Source of the DNA: Microbacterium sp. SA39
GTDB taxonomy: Bacteria; Actinomycetota; Actinomycetes; Actinomycetales; Microbacteriaceae
NCBI RefSeq assembly: GCF_000967865.1
Contig: NZ_JXRU01000033.1
Location: 168,854-232,853 of the forward strand
Direction of reading: 5' to 3'
Length of the DNA stretch: 64,000 bases
Shown here: positions 9,133 to 17,947 of the stretch, piece by piece
How positions within the stretch are numbered: the stretch's first letter is position 1
Layout of the letters: each line of letters starts with the position of its first letter
Made by a program: the position numbers and the translations under genes
Notes under the pieces: model-generated
What the model was told of the DNA's origin: nothing
The model's input: only the letters and a program-made list of their open reading frames with translations
Database searches by the model: none

Positions 9133-10047
9133 ATGATCCTCACCGAACACCCGCGACCGTCGCACGTCTTCGTGCACATCTCCGACACCCACCTGCCGCG
9201 CGAGCGTTCGCCGCTCTACGGCAGCGGAGCGGATGCCGATGCGAACCTCGAACTGATGCTGTCGCGGCTGGTCGACTCGGGCATCCGTCCGGATGCGCTG
9301 CTGCTGACCGGAGACATGGCCGACCGGGGCGATGCGTCGGCGTACGTGCGGCTGCGTGTGCTGATCGGGCCGGCGGCGGAAGCTCTCGGGTGCGAGGTGG
9401 TGTGGGCCGCCGGCAATCACGACGACCGCGGCGCGATGCGGGCGGAGCTGGGGCTGGGACCGGCGGTTTCCGGTACCGAGGGTGCCGACGCCTCGGCGGC
9501 GGACCCGATCACGGAGGTGCGGTGGTTCGGAGGGATGCGCGTCATCGTCGTGGATTCGACGGTGCCGGGCGCGCACTGGGGGGAGGTGCCGTCGTCGCAG
9601 CTGTCATGGCTGGAGGGGGAGCTGTCGACGGCGGCACCGGAGGGCACCCTGCTGCTGATGCATCACCCGCCGCTGCCGACGGTGCTCGACCTGGCCGTCA
9701 CGGTCGAGCTGCGCGGCCAGGGCCCGCTCGCGCAGGTGCTGCGCGGGTCCGACGTGCGCGGCATCCTTTCGGGACACGTGCATCACCCGTCGTTCGGGAC
9801 GTTCGCGGGTGTGCCGGTGGCTGTGGCGTCATCGAGCGCGTACGGACAGGATCTCGCGCAGCCCGTCGGCGCCACCCGAGGGCAGGATGCCGCGCAGGGC
9901 TACAACCTCGTGCACGTCTACGACGACACGATCGTGCACTCCGCGGTGTCGCTCGCGGCCGGTCCGGATGTCGGGGAGCCCGTGGCGGCCGACGAGGTGC
10001 TGCGGCGCATCGAGCGGCGCGGGGTCGGCTGGCGCGAGCGGGTCTGA
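9133..10047 (+). CDS. Calcineurin-like metallophosphoesterase (CpdA/GpdQ-like)
   Basis: A 304-residue enzyme without signal peptide, so cytoplasmic. All five metal-site motifs of class III phosphodiesterases are present: ISDTHLP (D-x-H), TGDMADRG, AGNHDDRG, MHHPPLP and SGHVHHP. The ATG follows a strong AGGAAGAG ribosome site and lies 31 bp after the LacI gene, which places it in the import operon. The family hydrolyses cyclic nucleotides or phosphodiesters such as glycerophosphodiesters. With the importer upstream, the simplest reading is uptake and then cleavage of a phosphodiester or related organophosphate; that link is inferred. Confidence 0.9.
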   Translation: MILTEHPRPSHVFVHISDTHLPRERSPLYGSGADADANLELMLSRLVDSGIRPDALLLTGDMADRGDASAYVRLRVLIGPAAEALGCEVVWAAGNHDDRGAMRAELGLGPAVSGTEGADASAADPITEVRWFGGMRVIVVDSTVPGAHWGEVPSSQLSWLEGELSTAAPEGTLLLMHHPPLPTVLDLAVTVELRGQGPLAQVLRGSDVRGILSGHVHHPSFGTFAGVPVAVASSSAYGQDLAQPVGATRGQDAAQGYNLVHVYDDTIVHSAVSLAAGPDVGEPVAADEVLRRIERRGVGWRERV

Positions 10048-10094
10048 CGGCGCGCGTCTGACGGCGCGCGCCAGACGGCGCGCGTCTGACGGCG
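10043..10094. repeat. 14-bp tandem repeat spanning a stop codon between convergent genes
   Basis: The unit TCTGACGGCGCGCG occurs about 3.7 times in tandem, with the third copy varied to CCAGACGGCGCGCG. The first copy includes the stop codon of the phosphoesterase gene. The array fills the gap to the convergent glucarate dehydratase gene. The GCGCGC cores and the TCTG/CCAGA pair can form hairpins, so it may act as a two-way terminator. It may vary in copy number between strains. Confidence 0.7.
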
Positions 10095-10099
10095 GAGGC

Positions 10100-11422
10100 T
10101 CAGCGCACGAGCGAGGGCCGCTTGCTGTCGAACTCCCAGTCGGGCACCAGGTACTGCATCCCGACCGCATCGTCCCGCGCGCCGAGTCCGTGCTCGACGT
10201 AGAGCTCATGCGCCTCGGCGAGCCGCGCGCGATCGAGCGTCACGCCGAGCCCAGGCCGGTCGGGCACCTCCACGGCGCCGTCGCGGATCTGCGGCGCGTT
10301 CACCGTCAGCTGCTGACCGTCCTGCCAGATCCAGTGCGTGTCGAGCGCCGTGATCTCGCCGGGCGCCGCTGCCCCCACCTGCGTGAACATCGCGAGCGAG
10401 ATGTCGAAGTGGTTGTTCGAGTGCGACCCCCACGTGAGATCGAAGTCCTGGCACAGCTGCGCGACCCGCACCGAACCCGCCATCGTCCAGAAGTGCGGAT
10501 CCGCGAGCGGGATGTCGACGGCATCCGATCGAATGGCATGCGCCAGCTCACGCCAGTCGGTCGCGATCATGTTCGTCGCCGTGCGCAGCCCGGTGCGTCG
10601 ACGGAACTCCGCCATCACCTCGCGACCGGAGAAGCGGCCCTCGGCACCGCACGGGTCCTCGGCGTACGCGAGCACATCGCGGAGGCGACGGCCGATGCGC
10701 ACGGCATCCTCCAGCAGCCACGCCCCGTTCGGGTCGAGCGTGATCCGCGCCTCGGGGAAGCGCTGCGCGAGCGCGGTGACGACGTCGGCCTCGGTGTCGG
10801 CGTCGAGGACGCCGCCTTTGAGCTTGAAGTCGGAGAATCCGTACCGGGCCTGCGCGGCTTCGGCGAGGCGCACGACGCCCTCCGCTGTCATCGCCTCCTC
10901 CCGCCGCACGCTCTCCCACGCGTCACCGCTCTCGCGCAGGTACGGAAGATCGGTGCGGTCCGCGTCGCCGATGAAGAACAGATACCCCAGCATTGGCACG
11001 CTCTCACGCTGCTGACCGTCACCGAGCAGCTCCGCGACGGGCACGCCGAGGTGCTGGGCGTGCAGATCGAGGAGCGCCGACTCGATGCCGGTGACGGCAT
11101 GCACGGTCGTGCGCAGATCGAACGTCTGCAGCCCGCGCCCTGCGGCGTCGCGATCGGCGAAGCGCGTCGCGATGGACCGCAGCAGCGAACGGTACCGACC
11201 GACCGGCTCATCCCGGAGCAGCTCGCCGGCGTCGGCGATCGTCGTGCGGATCGACTCGCCGCCGGGAACCTCGCCGAGCCCCTCGCGTCCGTCCGAATCG
11301 GTCGCGACGACGATGTTCCGGGTGAAGAACGGCCCGTGCGCGCCGGAGAGGTTCAGCAGCATCGAGTCGTGCCCGGCGACCGGGACGACCTCGATCTTCT
11401 CGATCGTGGGGACGGCGGTCAT
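10100..11422 (-). CDS. gudD: Glucarate dehydratase
   Basis: An enolase-superfamily enzyme of 440 residues that dehydrates D-glucarate (and often L-idarate) to 5-dehydro-4-deoxy-D-glucarate. Visible active-site elements are DFKLKGG with the KxK base near residues 200-202, the metal ligands in TLDPNGAW (Asp about 230) and AEDP (Glu about 255), TNMIATDW, and [15 protein letters not shown] with the catalytic histidine about 334-338. The last motif is characteristic of glucarate dehydratases. Its ATG overlaps the stop of the upstream aldehyde dehydrogenase. It is the third gene of the kdgD-dehydrogenase-gudD operon. Confidence 0.93.
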   Translation of the reverse strand: MTAVPTIEKIEVVPVAGHDSMLLNLSGAHGPFFTRNIVVATDSDGREGLGEVPGGESIRTTIADAGELLRDEPVGRYRSLLRSIATRFADRDAAGRGLQTFDLRTTVHAVTGIESALLDLHAQHLGVPVAELLGDGQQRESVPMLGYLFFIGDADRTDLPYLRESGDAWESVRREEAMTAEGVVRLAEAAQARYGFSDFKLKGGVLDADTEADVVTALAQRFPEARITLDPNGAWLLEDAVRIGRRLRDVLAYAEDPCGAEGRFSGREVMAEFRRRTGLRTATNMIATDWRELAHAIRSDAVDIPLADPHFWTMAGSVRVAQLCQDFDLTWGSHSNNHFDISLAMFTQVGAAAPGEITALDTHWIWQDGQQLTVNAPQIRDGAVEVPDRPGLGVTLDRARLAEAHELYVEHGLGARDDAVGMQYLVPDWEFDSKRPSLVR

Positions 11423-13008
11423 GCCGATGCCTCACGCCGCCCGTCGACGAGACGCGGCAGGTGCCAGGGGTTGGCCTCACGCAGCGCCTCGGGCAGCAGC
11501 TCGTCGGGGATGTTCTGGTACGCGACCGGGCGCAGGAAGCGGTCGATCGCGAGGGTCCCGACGCTGGTCGAGCGCGAATCGCTCGTGGCCGGGAAGGGAC
11601 CGCCGTGCACCATCGCATGCCCGACCTCGACCCCGGTGGGCCAGCCGCCCGCGAGGATGCGCCCGACCTTGTGCTCCAGCACGGGCAGCAGGGCCGATGC
11701 GAGCTCGTGGTCGCCCGCGCCGAGCTGCAGCGTGGCCGTCAACTGACCCTCCAGCCGCGCAGCGGCCTCGACCAGCTCGGTGACATCGCCGTAGCGCACC
11801 ACGAGCGACGCGGCACCGAAGATCTCCTCCTGCAGCACCTCGTCCTCCTCGAAGGACGTGACGTCTGCGGCGTGGATGACCGGCGCGGGAGCGTGCGGCC
11901 CCTCGCCGTCCGCCCCCTTCGCGAGCACCTCGGCGTGGGCATCCCTCGTCGCGACGCCCTCGCGCCACGCGCCGGCGATGCTCGGCGAGAGCATGGTCTG
12001 CCCGGTGGCCGCGCGAAGGACATCCGAGACGGCCCGCAGGAACGCCTCACCCTGCTCGCCGCGCGGGACGAAGACGACACCGGGCTGCGTGCACAGCTGT
12101 CCGCTCGACCCGGTCACGCTCTGCACGTAGCCTGCGGCGAGCGCCGCCACGTCGCCGTCCAGCGCGCCCGGCAGGATGAACACCGGGTTCACCGAGCTCA
12201 TCTCGGCGTACACGGGGATCGGCACCGGCCGCTCCTGCGCCGTGCGCACGAGCGCCAGACCGCCGGCGCGGGATCCCGTGAATCCGACGGCGTGGATGCC
12301 GGGATCGGCGACGAGCGCCTGACCGACGCTGCGCCCGGGGCCGAAGATGTGCGAGAACACCCCGGGGTGCAGACCGTGCGCGGCGATGGCGCGGGCGATC
12401 GCCCCGGCGACGAGCTCGCTCGTTCCAGGATGCGAGCTGTGCGCCTTGAAGACAACAGGGCAGCCGGCGGCGAGGGCTGATGCCGTGTCTCCCCCGGCCG
12501 TCGAGAACGCCAGCGGGAAGTTGGACGCACCGAACACGGCGACCGGTCCGAGCGGGATCTTGCGCTGGCGGATGTCGACGCGCGGCAGCGGCGAACGTTC
12601 AGGCTGCGCGGGATCGATCCGCACACCCCGGTGCTCGCCGGCACGCACGACCGCCGCGAACAGCCGCAGCTGTCCAGTGGTCCGCGCCCGCTCGCCGAGA
12701 AGGCGCGCCTGCGGCAGCCCGGTCTCCTGCATCCCCCGCTCGATCAGCGCATCGCCGATCGCCTCGATCTCGTCGGCGATCGAGTCGAGGAATGCGGCGT
12801 GGGCCTCGGGCTCCAGGCGCGAGAAGGAGGTGAAGGCCTCGGCCGCGGCCGCCGTCGCCTCACGGAGCTGCTCTACGTCGATCTGCGAGTACGGCGGATC
12901 GAGCTGCTCGCCGGTGTCGGGCGCGATGGCGTGCAGCGGTGCTCCGGTGCCCGGCACGGAACGCCCGGCGATCGAAGAATGGCCGGTGAGGACGGCGGTG
13001 GTGGTCAT
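11419..13008 (-). CDS. 2,5-dioxovalerate (alpha-ketoglutaric semialdehyde) dehydrogenase
   Basis: A 529-residue NAD(P)-dependent aldehyde dehydrogenase that would oxidise 2-oxoglutarate semialdehyde to 2-oxoglutarate, the final step of aldarate breakdown. Cofactor and substrate motifs are [37 protein letters not shown], the catalytic glutamate in [12 protein letters not shown] and the catalytic cysteine in SGQLCTQPG. The long form and the YAEMSSVNP motif are typical of the semialdehyde dehydrogenases found beside gudD and kdgD. A clear AGGAG precedes the ATG. It lies between kdgD and gudD, so the three enzymes convert glucarate fully to 2-oxoglutarate. Confidence 0.9.
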   Translation of the reverse strand: MTTTAVLTGHSSIAGRSVPGTGAPLHAIAPDTGEQLDPPYSQIDVEQLREATAAAAEAFTSFSRLEPEAHAAFLDSIADEIEAIGDALIERGMQETGLPQARLLGERARTTGQLRLFAAVVRAGEHRGVRIDPAQPERSPLPRVDIRQRKIPLGPVAVFGASNFPLAFSTAGGDTASALAAGCPVVFKAHSSHPGTSELVAGAIARAIAAHGLHPGVFSHIFGPGRSVGQALVADPGIHAVGFTGSRAGGLALVRTAQERPVPIPVYAEMSSVNPVFILPGALDGDVAALAAGYVQSVTGSSGQLCTQPGVVFVPRGEQGEAFLRAVSDVLRAATGQTMLSPSIAGAWREGVATRDAHAEVLAKGADGEGPHAPAPVIHAADVTSFEEDEVLQEEIFGAASLVVRYGDVTELVEAAARLEGQLTATLQLGAGDHELASALLPVLEHKVGRILAGGWPTGVEVGHAMVHGGPFPATSDSRSTSVGTLAIDRFLRPVAYQNIPDELLPEALREANPWHLPRLVDGRREASA

Positions 13009-13065
13009 GTCACACTCCTGGATTCAGCGGCAGTGATTCAGCGGCGAGGGGGTCGGCAGCGAGGT

Positions 13066-14001
13066 TCAGACGGGAACGGAGGCGAGCACCCCGGAGCGCT
13101 CGAGGAGCGCCGCGAGATCGGCGTCGTCCTGCTCCGACAGGTCGTGCAGCGGCGGGCGGACGGGGCCGACGCCGCGTCCGGTCACGCGGAGTCCGGCCTT
13201 GACGATCGAGACGCCGAACCCGCGTCCGCGGTTGCGGATCTCGAGGTAGGGCAGCACGAACCGTCCCAGCTTCTCGGTCACGGCGGCGCGGTCCTGGGCC
13301 CGCACGTCGCGGTAGAACTCGAGCGCGAACTCGGGAACGAAGTTGAACATCGCCGAGGAGTACGTGCTCATGCCCATCTGGAGCAGCGGCAACGCGTAGG
13401 TCTCGGCCGTGGGCAGCCCGCCCAGGTAGAACAGGCGCTCGCCGTTCTTCACATAGACCGAGGCCAGGTGCTCGATGTCGGCCGTCGCATCCTTGAAGCC
13501 GATGACGTTCTCGTGTCGGTCGGCGAGCGCGGCCATGGTGTCGGCCGAGTAGATCGCGTTGCCGCGGTTGTAGACGATGATCGCGAGGCTGGTCGCGGCG
13601 GCGATCGCCGAGACGTGCTCGAGCAGCCCGGGCTGGTCGCACTCGGTCAGGTACGGCGGCAGCACGAGGATGCCCTCGGCGCCGGCCTCCTCCGCCGCGC
13701 GGGCGTTGGCGATCGCGTGCCGGGTCCAGCCGCCGGCCGATGCGAGCACCGGCACCTCGGGCCGGGACGACTGCACGGCCGCGCGGACGACCGCGGCGGA
13801 TTCGGCGGCGTCGAGGCTGAACCCCTCGCCGGTCCCGCCGGCGGCGAACAGTCCGGAGACGCCGAATCCCGCCTGCCACTCCACGTGCTCGCGGTAGCGC
13901 TTCTCGTCGAACTCGAGCTCCGGCGTGAACGCCGTCGCGGGGAACGAGAGGAGACCATCGCGGAGGTGGTCGGCCAGCTCGGTGGGCGTGAATCGTGCCA
14001 C
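13066..14001 (-). CDS. kdgD: 5-dehydro-4-deoxyglucarate dehydratase
   Basis: A 311-residue member of the DapA/NAL (class I aldolase-like) family that dehydrates and decarboxylates 5-dehydro-4-deoxyglucarate to 2-oxoglutarate semialdehyde. The substrate loop AAGGTGEGFSL, the active-site tyrosine in IIVYNRGNAIYS and the Schiff-base lysine in VIGFKDATADIEHL are all present. I chose the GTG at 14001 (VARFTPTEL) because AGGAG sits seven bases upstream and the length then fits the family; an open frame continues to 14049 but has no ribosome site. First gene of the leftward operon, driven from the promoter at 14055-14107. Confidence 0.92.
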   Translation of the reverse strand: MARFTPTELADHLRDGLLSFPATAFTPELEFDEKRYREHVEWQAGFGVSGLFAAGGTGEGFSLDAAESAAVVRAAVQSSRPEVPVLASAGGWTRHAIANARAAEEAGAEGILVLPPYLTECDQPGLLEHVSAIAAATSLAIIVYNRGNAIYSADTMAALADRHENVIGFKDATADIEHLASVYVKNGERLFYLGGLPTAETYALPLLQMGMSTYSSAMFNFVPEFALEFYRDVRAQDRAAVTEKLGRFVLPYLEIRNRGRGFGVSIVKAGLRVTGRGVGPVRPPLHDLSEQDDADLAALLERSGVLASVPV

Positions 14002-14054
14002 GGTGCACTCCTGGGGTTTCTCGCCGGTGTCCGGCTCGGATCTGAACACTCGTC

Positions 14055-14107
14055 ACGCTATGCGCGAAACGATGCGCCTACAAACCAAATGGTGGATGGA
14101 TCAATGC
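14055..14107 (-). promoter_or_regulatory. kdgD operon promoter with LysR-type box (site A)
   Basis: On the minus strand the dyad GCATTGATCCATCC (14107-14094) lies upstream of a -10 TAGCGT (14060-14055). The centre-to-hexamer distance is 40 bp. The 11-mer ACAAACCAAAT (14080-14090, plus strand) between them is identical to that in site B at 22057-22067, and the preceding GATGCGC is also shared. The same dyad occurs at sites B, C and D in this island. Binding by the LysR protein at 22098 is inferred. Confidence 0.6.
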
Positions 14108-14117
14108 CGCGACTGCA

Positions 14118-15095
14118 TCAACCGGCGGGCGTCTCCGGAACCGGAGTCGGCAGCGGCTCACCCGCGAGGTGGGCGCGGAGGTTCGCCAGCGTGAGGTCGC
14201 GCATGTCCTGGCGGGTCTCCGTCGTCCCGCTCCCGACATGCGGCAGCAGGGTGACGTCATCGCGGATCAACCGCTCCGGCACGTGGGGCTCGTGCGCGAA
14301 CACGTCGAGTCCCGCGCCCGCGATCTCGCCGCTCTCCAGCGCGACGATGAGCGCATCCTCGTCGACGACCGACCCGCGTGCGATGTTCACGAGGAACCCG
14401 TCCGGTCCGAGGGCGCGGATCACCTCGGCATCCACCAGTCCCTCCGTCGAGGCTCCGCCGGGAACCGCCACGACGAGCACGTCCGACCGGCGTGCGAGGT
14501 CGACAGCGGAGGGCACATGCTCCCAGGGCACGCCCTCGACGGGGCGCCGGGTCGTGTAGAGGATCGTGGTGTCGAAGGCGGCGGCGCGACGGGCGATCGC
14601 CTGCCCGATGCGGCCGAGACCCAGCACGCCGACCGTGCTCCCCGAGAACCTGCGCGTCAGCGGGAACCCGCCCGACTCCCACCGGCCGTCGCGCAGGAAC
14701 CGCTCGGATGCCCCGAACCGGCGGAACACGTCGAGCATGAGCCCGAGCGCGGTGTCGGCGACGCAGTCGGTCAGCACGTCGGGTGTGTTCGCCACCCGGA
14801 TGCCGCGGGCAGCCGCCTGCGCGACGTCGGTGGTGTCGTATCCCACGCCGAAATTCGTCACGATCTCGAGGTTCGGCAGCGCCGCCATGAGCTCGGATCC
14901 GACGCCGACGCGGCCACTGGTGACGACGGCGCGCACGGCTGCCGCGACCGCCGGATCGAGGGTCGCGACATCGTCGGGGAGGCGCACCACGGAGTACTCG
15001 TCCCGCAGGCTCTGCTGAAGGGATTCGAGCAGCGGGCCCGCCTGGGCGACGGTGCCGGGAGCGACCGGGGAGGCGGAATCGGGAAGGTTGGTCAT
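14118..15095 (-). CDS. D-2-hydroxyacid dehydrogenase (GhrB/hydroxypyruvate reductase-like)
   Basis: A 325-residue NAD(P)H-dependent enzyme of the D-isomer 2-hydroxyacid dehydrogenase family, which reduces 2-oxoacids such as glyoxylate, hydroxypyruvate or 2-ketogluconate. The Rossmann motif VGVLGLGRIGQAIA, the substrate arginine in VNIARGSVVDE, the acid in AGAGLDVFAHEP and the catalytic histidine in LLPHVGSGT are present. The start lies exactly six bases after a -10-like TAGTCT (15107-15102), so the mRNA may be leaderless. Its place among aldarate genes suggests a side step on a sugar-acid keto intermediate; the true substrate is open. Confidence 0.88.
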   Translation of the reverse strand: MTNLPDSASPVAPGTVAQAGPLLESLQQSLRDEYSVVRLPDDVATLDPAVAAAVRAVVTSGRVGVGSELMAALPNLEIVTNFGVGYDTTDVAQAAARGIRVANTPDVLTDCVADTALGLMLDVFRRFGASERFLRDGRWESGGFPLTRRFSGSTVGVLGLGRIGQAIARRAAAFDTTILYTTRRPVEGVPWEHVPSAVDLARRSDVLVVAVPGGASTEGLVDAEVIRALGPDGFLVNIARGSVVDEDALIVALESGEIAGAGLDVFAHEPHVPERLIRDDVTLLPHVGSGTTETRQDMRDLTLANLRAHLAGEPLPTPVPETPAG

Positions 15096-15101
15096 GGCGC
15101 G

Positions 15102-15156
15102 AGACTACGACCAGCCAACGATGCGCTGCCATAAGCGAAGTTGCATGGATTGATGC
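15102..15156. promoter_or_regulatory. Divergent promoter region with LysR-type box (site C)
   Basis: The dyad GCAT-N6-ATGC is perfect here (GCATGGATTGATGC at 15143-15156, plus strand). On the minus strand it lies 42 bp centre-to-hexamer from TAGTCT (15107-15102), the -10 of the dehydrogenase gene. On the plus strand a possible -35 TTGCAT (15142-15147) and TATTCA 18 bp later would serve the binding-protein gene at 15355, so the box would overlap that -35. One bound regulator could therefore act on both directions. The remaining 15157-15354 holds no gene. Confidence 0.55.
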
Positions 15157-15354
15157 GCGTACTGTATTCATGGGGTGAGACCGGCGGAATCTCGCGGATC
15201 GCGCTGCGGTCGACGGATGCCGCGGGGCGCCTGGCATCGACGCGACCCGCCGATGCCACCCGCGCATCGGTTGACGCTCGTGAAGCGGTCTGCGACATTC
15301 ACAACGAGCCGACAGCCATTCTGGGCCACGGCCGTCCCCTACCTGGAGGAACCG

Positions 15355-16926
15355 ATGAAGCTTTCTTCCCCCCGACGCACAGCCACCCGAGCGTCTGCCG
15401 TCGCCGCCGGGATCGCGTCGATCGCCCTGCTCGCCTCGTGCTCCGTCGCGAACTCGGAATCGCCCGACGGCGGCGAAGGCGGCGGTGGCGACGACATGCT
15501 CCGCGTCGTGCTCCCGCAGGAGCCGCCCACGCTCGAGGCCTGCGATGCGAACCTGACCTCGACCGGCGTCGTCGTCCGCAGCACAGTCACCGAGCCGCTC
15601 GTCGAGCGCAACCCGTCCACGGGCGACCTGGATCCCCTGCTCGCCACCGAGTGGGAGCAGACCGGAGACACGGAGTGGACGTTCACCCTCCGCGACGACG
15701 TCACCTTCCAGGACGGCACGCCGTTCGACGCGGAGGCGGCCGCGTACTCCATCGATCGCGCCGTGAACGGCGACCTCGGGTGCAACGTCGAGGGCTACAT
15801 CTTCGGCGACGAGGACCTCGAGGTCGAGGCCACCGACGCCACGACCCTCACGGTCACCACGCCGAGCGCCGACCCGATCCTCCCGCTGAAGCTCTCGTTC
15901 ATCGAGATCGTCTCGCCCGAGACGTCCAACACCGAGTTCGTCCGCGAGCCGATCGGCACCGGTCCCTACGCGATCGGCGAATGGCAGGCCGGCACGAAGC
16001 TGACGCTCGACCGCAACGACGACTACTGGGGCGATGCGCCGCAGTTCGCAGCCGTCGAGTACCAGTGGCGTTCCGAGGGCACCGTCCGCGCCGCGATGAT
16101 CACGAGTGGCGAAGCCGACATCGCTCTGGGCCTCAGCGCTGAAGACGGCATCGGCGACCTCGGAGTGAGCTACCCGAACAACGAGACGATCGCTCTGCGC
16201 TTCTCCGGTCAGACGGCGCCGCTCGACGACATCCGCATCCGTCAGGCGATCAACTTCGCCATCGACCGCGAGGGCATCGTCTCGTCGCTCTACCCCGACG
16301 GCGACAAGGTCGCCGCGCAGCTGATCCCCGAGGGCATCGTCGGATTCAACGCCGACCTCGAGCCGTGGGCGTACGACCCCGAGAAGGCGAAGGAGCTGGT
16401 CGAGGAGGCCAAGGCCGACGGCGTCCCCGTCGACACGAAGATCCTCATGCCGGTGCGCACCGCGCAGTTCCCGAAGGTCAGCGAACTCGGTGAGGTGCTG
16501 CGCGAGCAGCTCGCCGCCGCCGGGCTGAACGTCGAGCTGCGCATGGTCGACACCACGCAGCACCTGCAATACCAGCTGAGCCCCTTCGTGACGAACGAGG
16601 GCCCGATCGCGATGCTGATCCAGCACGGCAACCAGGCGGGTGACGCGCAGTTCACGGTCGAGCAGTACATGCTCACCGGCGGCGCACAGTCCGAGTTCGG
16701 CGACCCCGGTCTGGACGAGCTCATCAACACCGCACGCACCCTGACCGACGAGGAGCGCCAGACCGCATACGAGGAGGTGTTCGCCTTCGAGCGCGAGAAC
16801 GTCACCGCCCTCGCGCCGATCGCCCACCAGACCGTCATGCTGGGGCTGTCGGACCGGGTGACGTATGAGCCCAACTCGTCCACCGGTGACGAGCTGCGCA
16901 TCAAGGAGGTCTCGCTCGCGGGCTGA
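15355..16926 (+). CDS. ABC transporter substrate-binding lipoprotein, family 5 (DppA/OppA-like)
   Basis: A 523-residue extracellular binding protein starting MKLSSPRRTATRAS after CTGGAGGA. The lipobox LLASC puts the lipidated cysteine at residue 29, followed by a Gly-rich linker. Family-5 features are TEPLVERNPSTGDLDPLLA, WTFTLRDDVTFQDGTPFD, EPIGTGPYAIGEW and IRQAINFAIDREGI. The family binds peptides, nickel, glycosides or other small compounds. In an aldarate island the cargo may be a sugar acid or a sugar-acid conjugate, but the sequence does not show it. An in-frame extension reaches 15175 without ribosome site or signal sequence and was rejected. Confidence 0.9.
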   Translation: MKLSSPRRTATRASAVAAGIASIALLASCSVANSESPDGGEGGGGDDMLRVVLPQEPPTLEACDANLTSTGVVVRSTVTEPLVERNPSTGDLDPLLATEWEQTGDTEWTFTLRDDVTFQDGTPFDAEAAAYSIDRAVNGDLGCNVEGYIFGDEDLEVEATDATTLTVTTPSADPILPLKLSFIEIVSPETSNTEFVREPIGTGPYAIGEWQAGTKLTLDRNDDYWGDAPQFAAVEYQWRSEGTVRAAMITSGEADIALGLSAEDGIGDLGVSYPNNETIALRFSGQTAPLDDIRIRQAINFAIDREGIVSSLYPDGDKVAAQLIPEGIVGFNADLEPWAYDPEKAKELVEEAKADGVPVDTKILMPVRTAQFPKVSELGEVLREQLAAAGLNVELRMVDTTQHLQYQLSPFVTNEGPIAMLIQHGNQAGDAQFTVEQYMLTGGAQSEFGDPGLDELINTARTLTDEERQTAYEEVFAFERENVTALAPIAHQTVMLGLSDRVTYEPNSSTGDELRIKEVSLAG

Positions 16927-16957
16927 CCGCGAGCGAGAGTGAGAGAGGCGGGCGATC

Positions 16958-17947
16958 ATGTGGATCTACCTGAGAAGACGAATCCTGCAGAGCGCATTGC
17001 CGCTGATCGCAGTCGTACTGGGTGTCTTCGTGCTCGCCCGCCTCACCGGCGATCCGTCGCAGCTGTATCTGCCGCTGAACGCGACCGAGCAGATGCGCGA
17101 GGACTTCGCGGCCCGCAACGGCTTCGACAAGCCGCTCTGGGAGCAGATGGGCAGCTACTTCCTCGGGGTGCTGCAGCTCGACTTCGGTACGTCGCTGCGC
17201 ACCGGGGAACCCGCCGCCGAGATGGCGCTCCGCGCGTTCCCCGCAACTCTGCAGCTCGCCGCGGTGACAATGCTCCTGGCGATCGTCATCGCCGTGGTGC
17301 TCGGCAGCTGGGCATCGCTCAAGCCCAACGGGATCGCCGACCGCATCGTGAGCTTCTTCTCGATGGTGGCGGCGAGCGTTCCCGACTTCTGGGTCGCGAT
17401 CCTCGGTATCTGGATCTTCGCGATCACGCTGGGGTGGCTGCCCACCTCGGGCACCTCCGGTCCTCTCGTCTGGATCCTGCCGATCGCGACGCTCATGCTG
17501 CGACCGATGGGTGTGCTCGCCCAGGTCATCCGCGGGTCGATGGTCACGGTCATGGGTCAGCCGTACGTCCAGGTCGCCCGCAGTCGCGGCGCCGGACAGA
17601 TGCACATCGTCACCAAGCACGCGCTGCGCAATGCCGCAGCGCCCGCGCTCACCGTGGCGGGCGACCTCACCGTCGGTCTCGTCAACGGCGCGGTGGTCGT
17701 CGAGTCGATCTTCGGATGGCCGGGCATCGGCAAGCTCATGATCGACTCGATCCTGCAGCGCGACTTCGCCGTGCTGCAGGCCGCGGTGCTGATCACCGCC
17801 CTGGCGATCTTCGCCCTCAACATCATCATCGACCTCGGCTACGCGCTGCTCGATCCGCGCGTGCGTCCGACGTCACGGTCCCGCGCGCGTCGCCGCGGAC
17901 CCGGAATGCTCTCCGACACGAAGGCAGAGGTGCTGACGAATGTCTGA
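16958..17947 (+). CDS. ABC transporter permease, DppB-like
   Basis: A 329-residue inner-membrane permease with about six hydrophobic segments. The N-terminal MWIYLRRRILQSALPLIAVV is typical of DppB/OppB permeases. The conserved ATPase-contact loop is YVQVARSRGAGQMHIVTKHALRNAA, and the following ESIFGWPGIGKLMIDSI is a DppB hallmark. GAGAGAGG precedes the ATG. It pairs with the DppC-like gene, whose start overlaps its end by eight bases, and with the binding protein upstream. The ATPases are supplied by the separate gene at 23131. Confidence 0.93.
   Translation: MWIYLRRRILQSALPLIAVVLGVFVLARLTGDPSQLYLPLNATEQMREDFAARNGFDKPLWEQMGSYFLGVLQLDFGTSLRTGEPAAEMALRAFPATLQLAAVTMLLAIVIAVVLGSWASLKPNGIADRIVSFFSMVAASVPDFWVAILGIWIFAITLGWLPTSGTSGPLVWILPIATLMLRPMGVLAQVIRGSMVTVMGQPYVQVARSRGAGQMHIVTKHALRNAAAPALTVAGDLTVGLVNGAVVVESIFGWPGIGKLMIDSILQRDFAVLQAAVLITALAIFALNIIIDLGYALLDPRVRPTSRSRARRRGPGMLSDTKAEVLTNV

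Noticed and set aside
10043..10094. GC-rich tandem array considered as a replication or attachment site
   Set aside because: No tRNA, integrase or iteron-like features nearby; simple local duplication is enough.
14257..16959. A 900-codon open frame on the minus strand across the dehydrogenase and binding-protein genes
   Set aside because: It is antisense to two well-supported genes, is arginine-rich low-complexity sequence, and reflects third-position GC bias.
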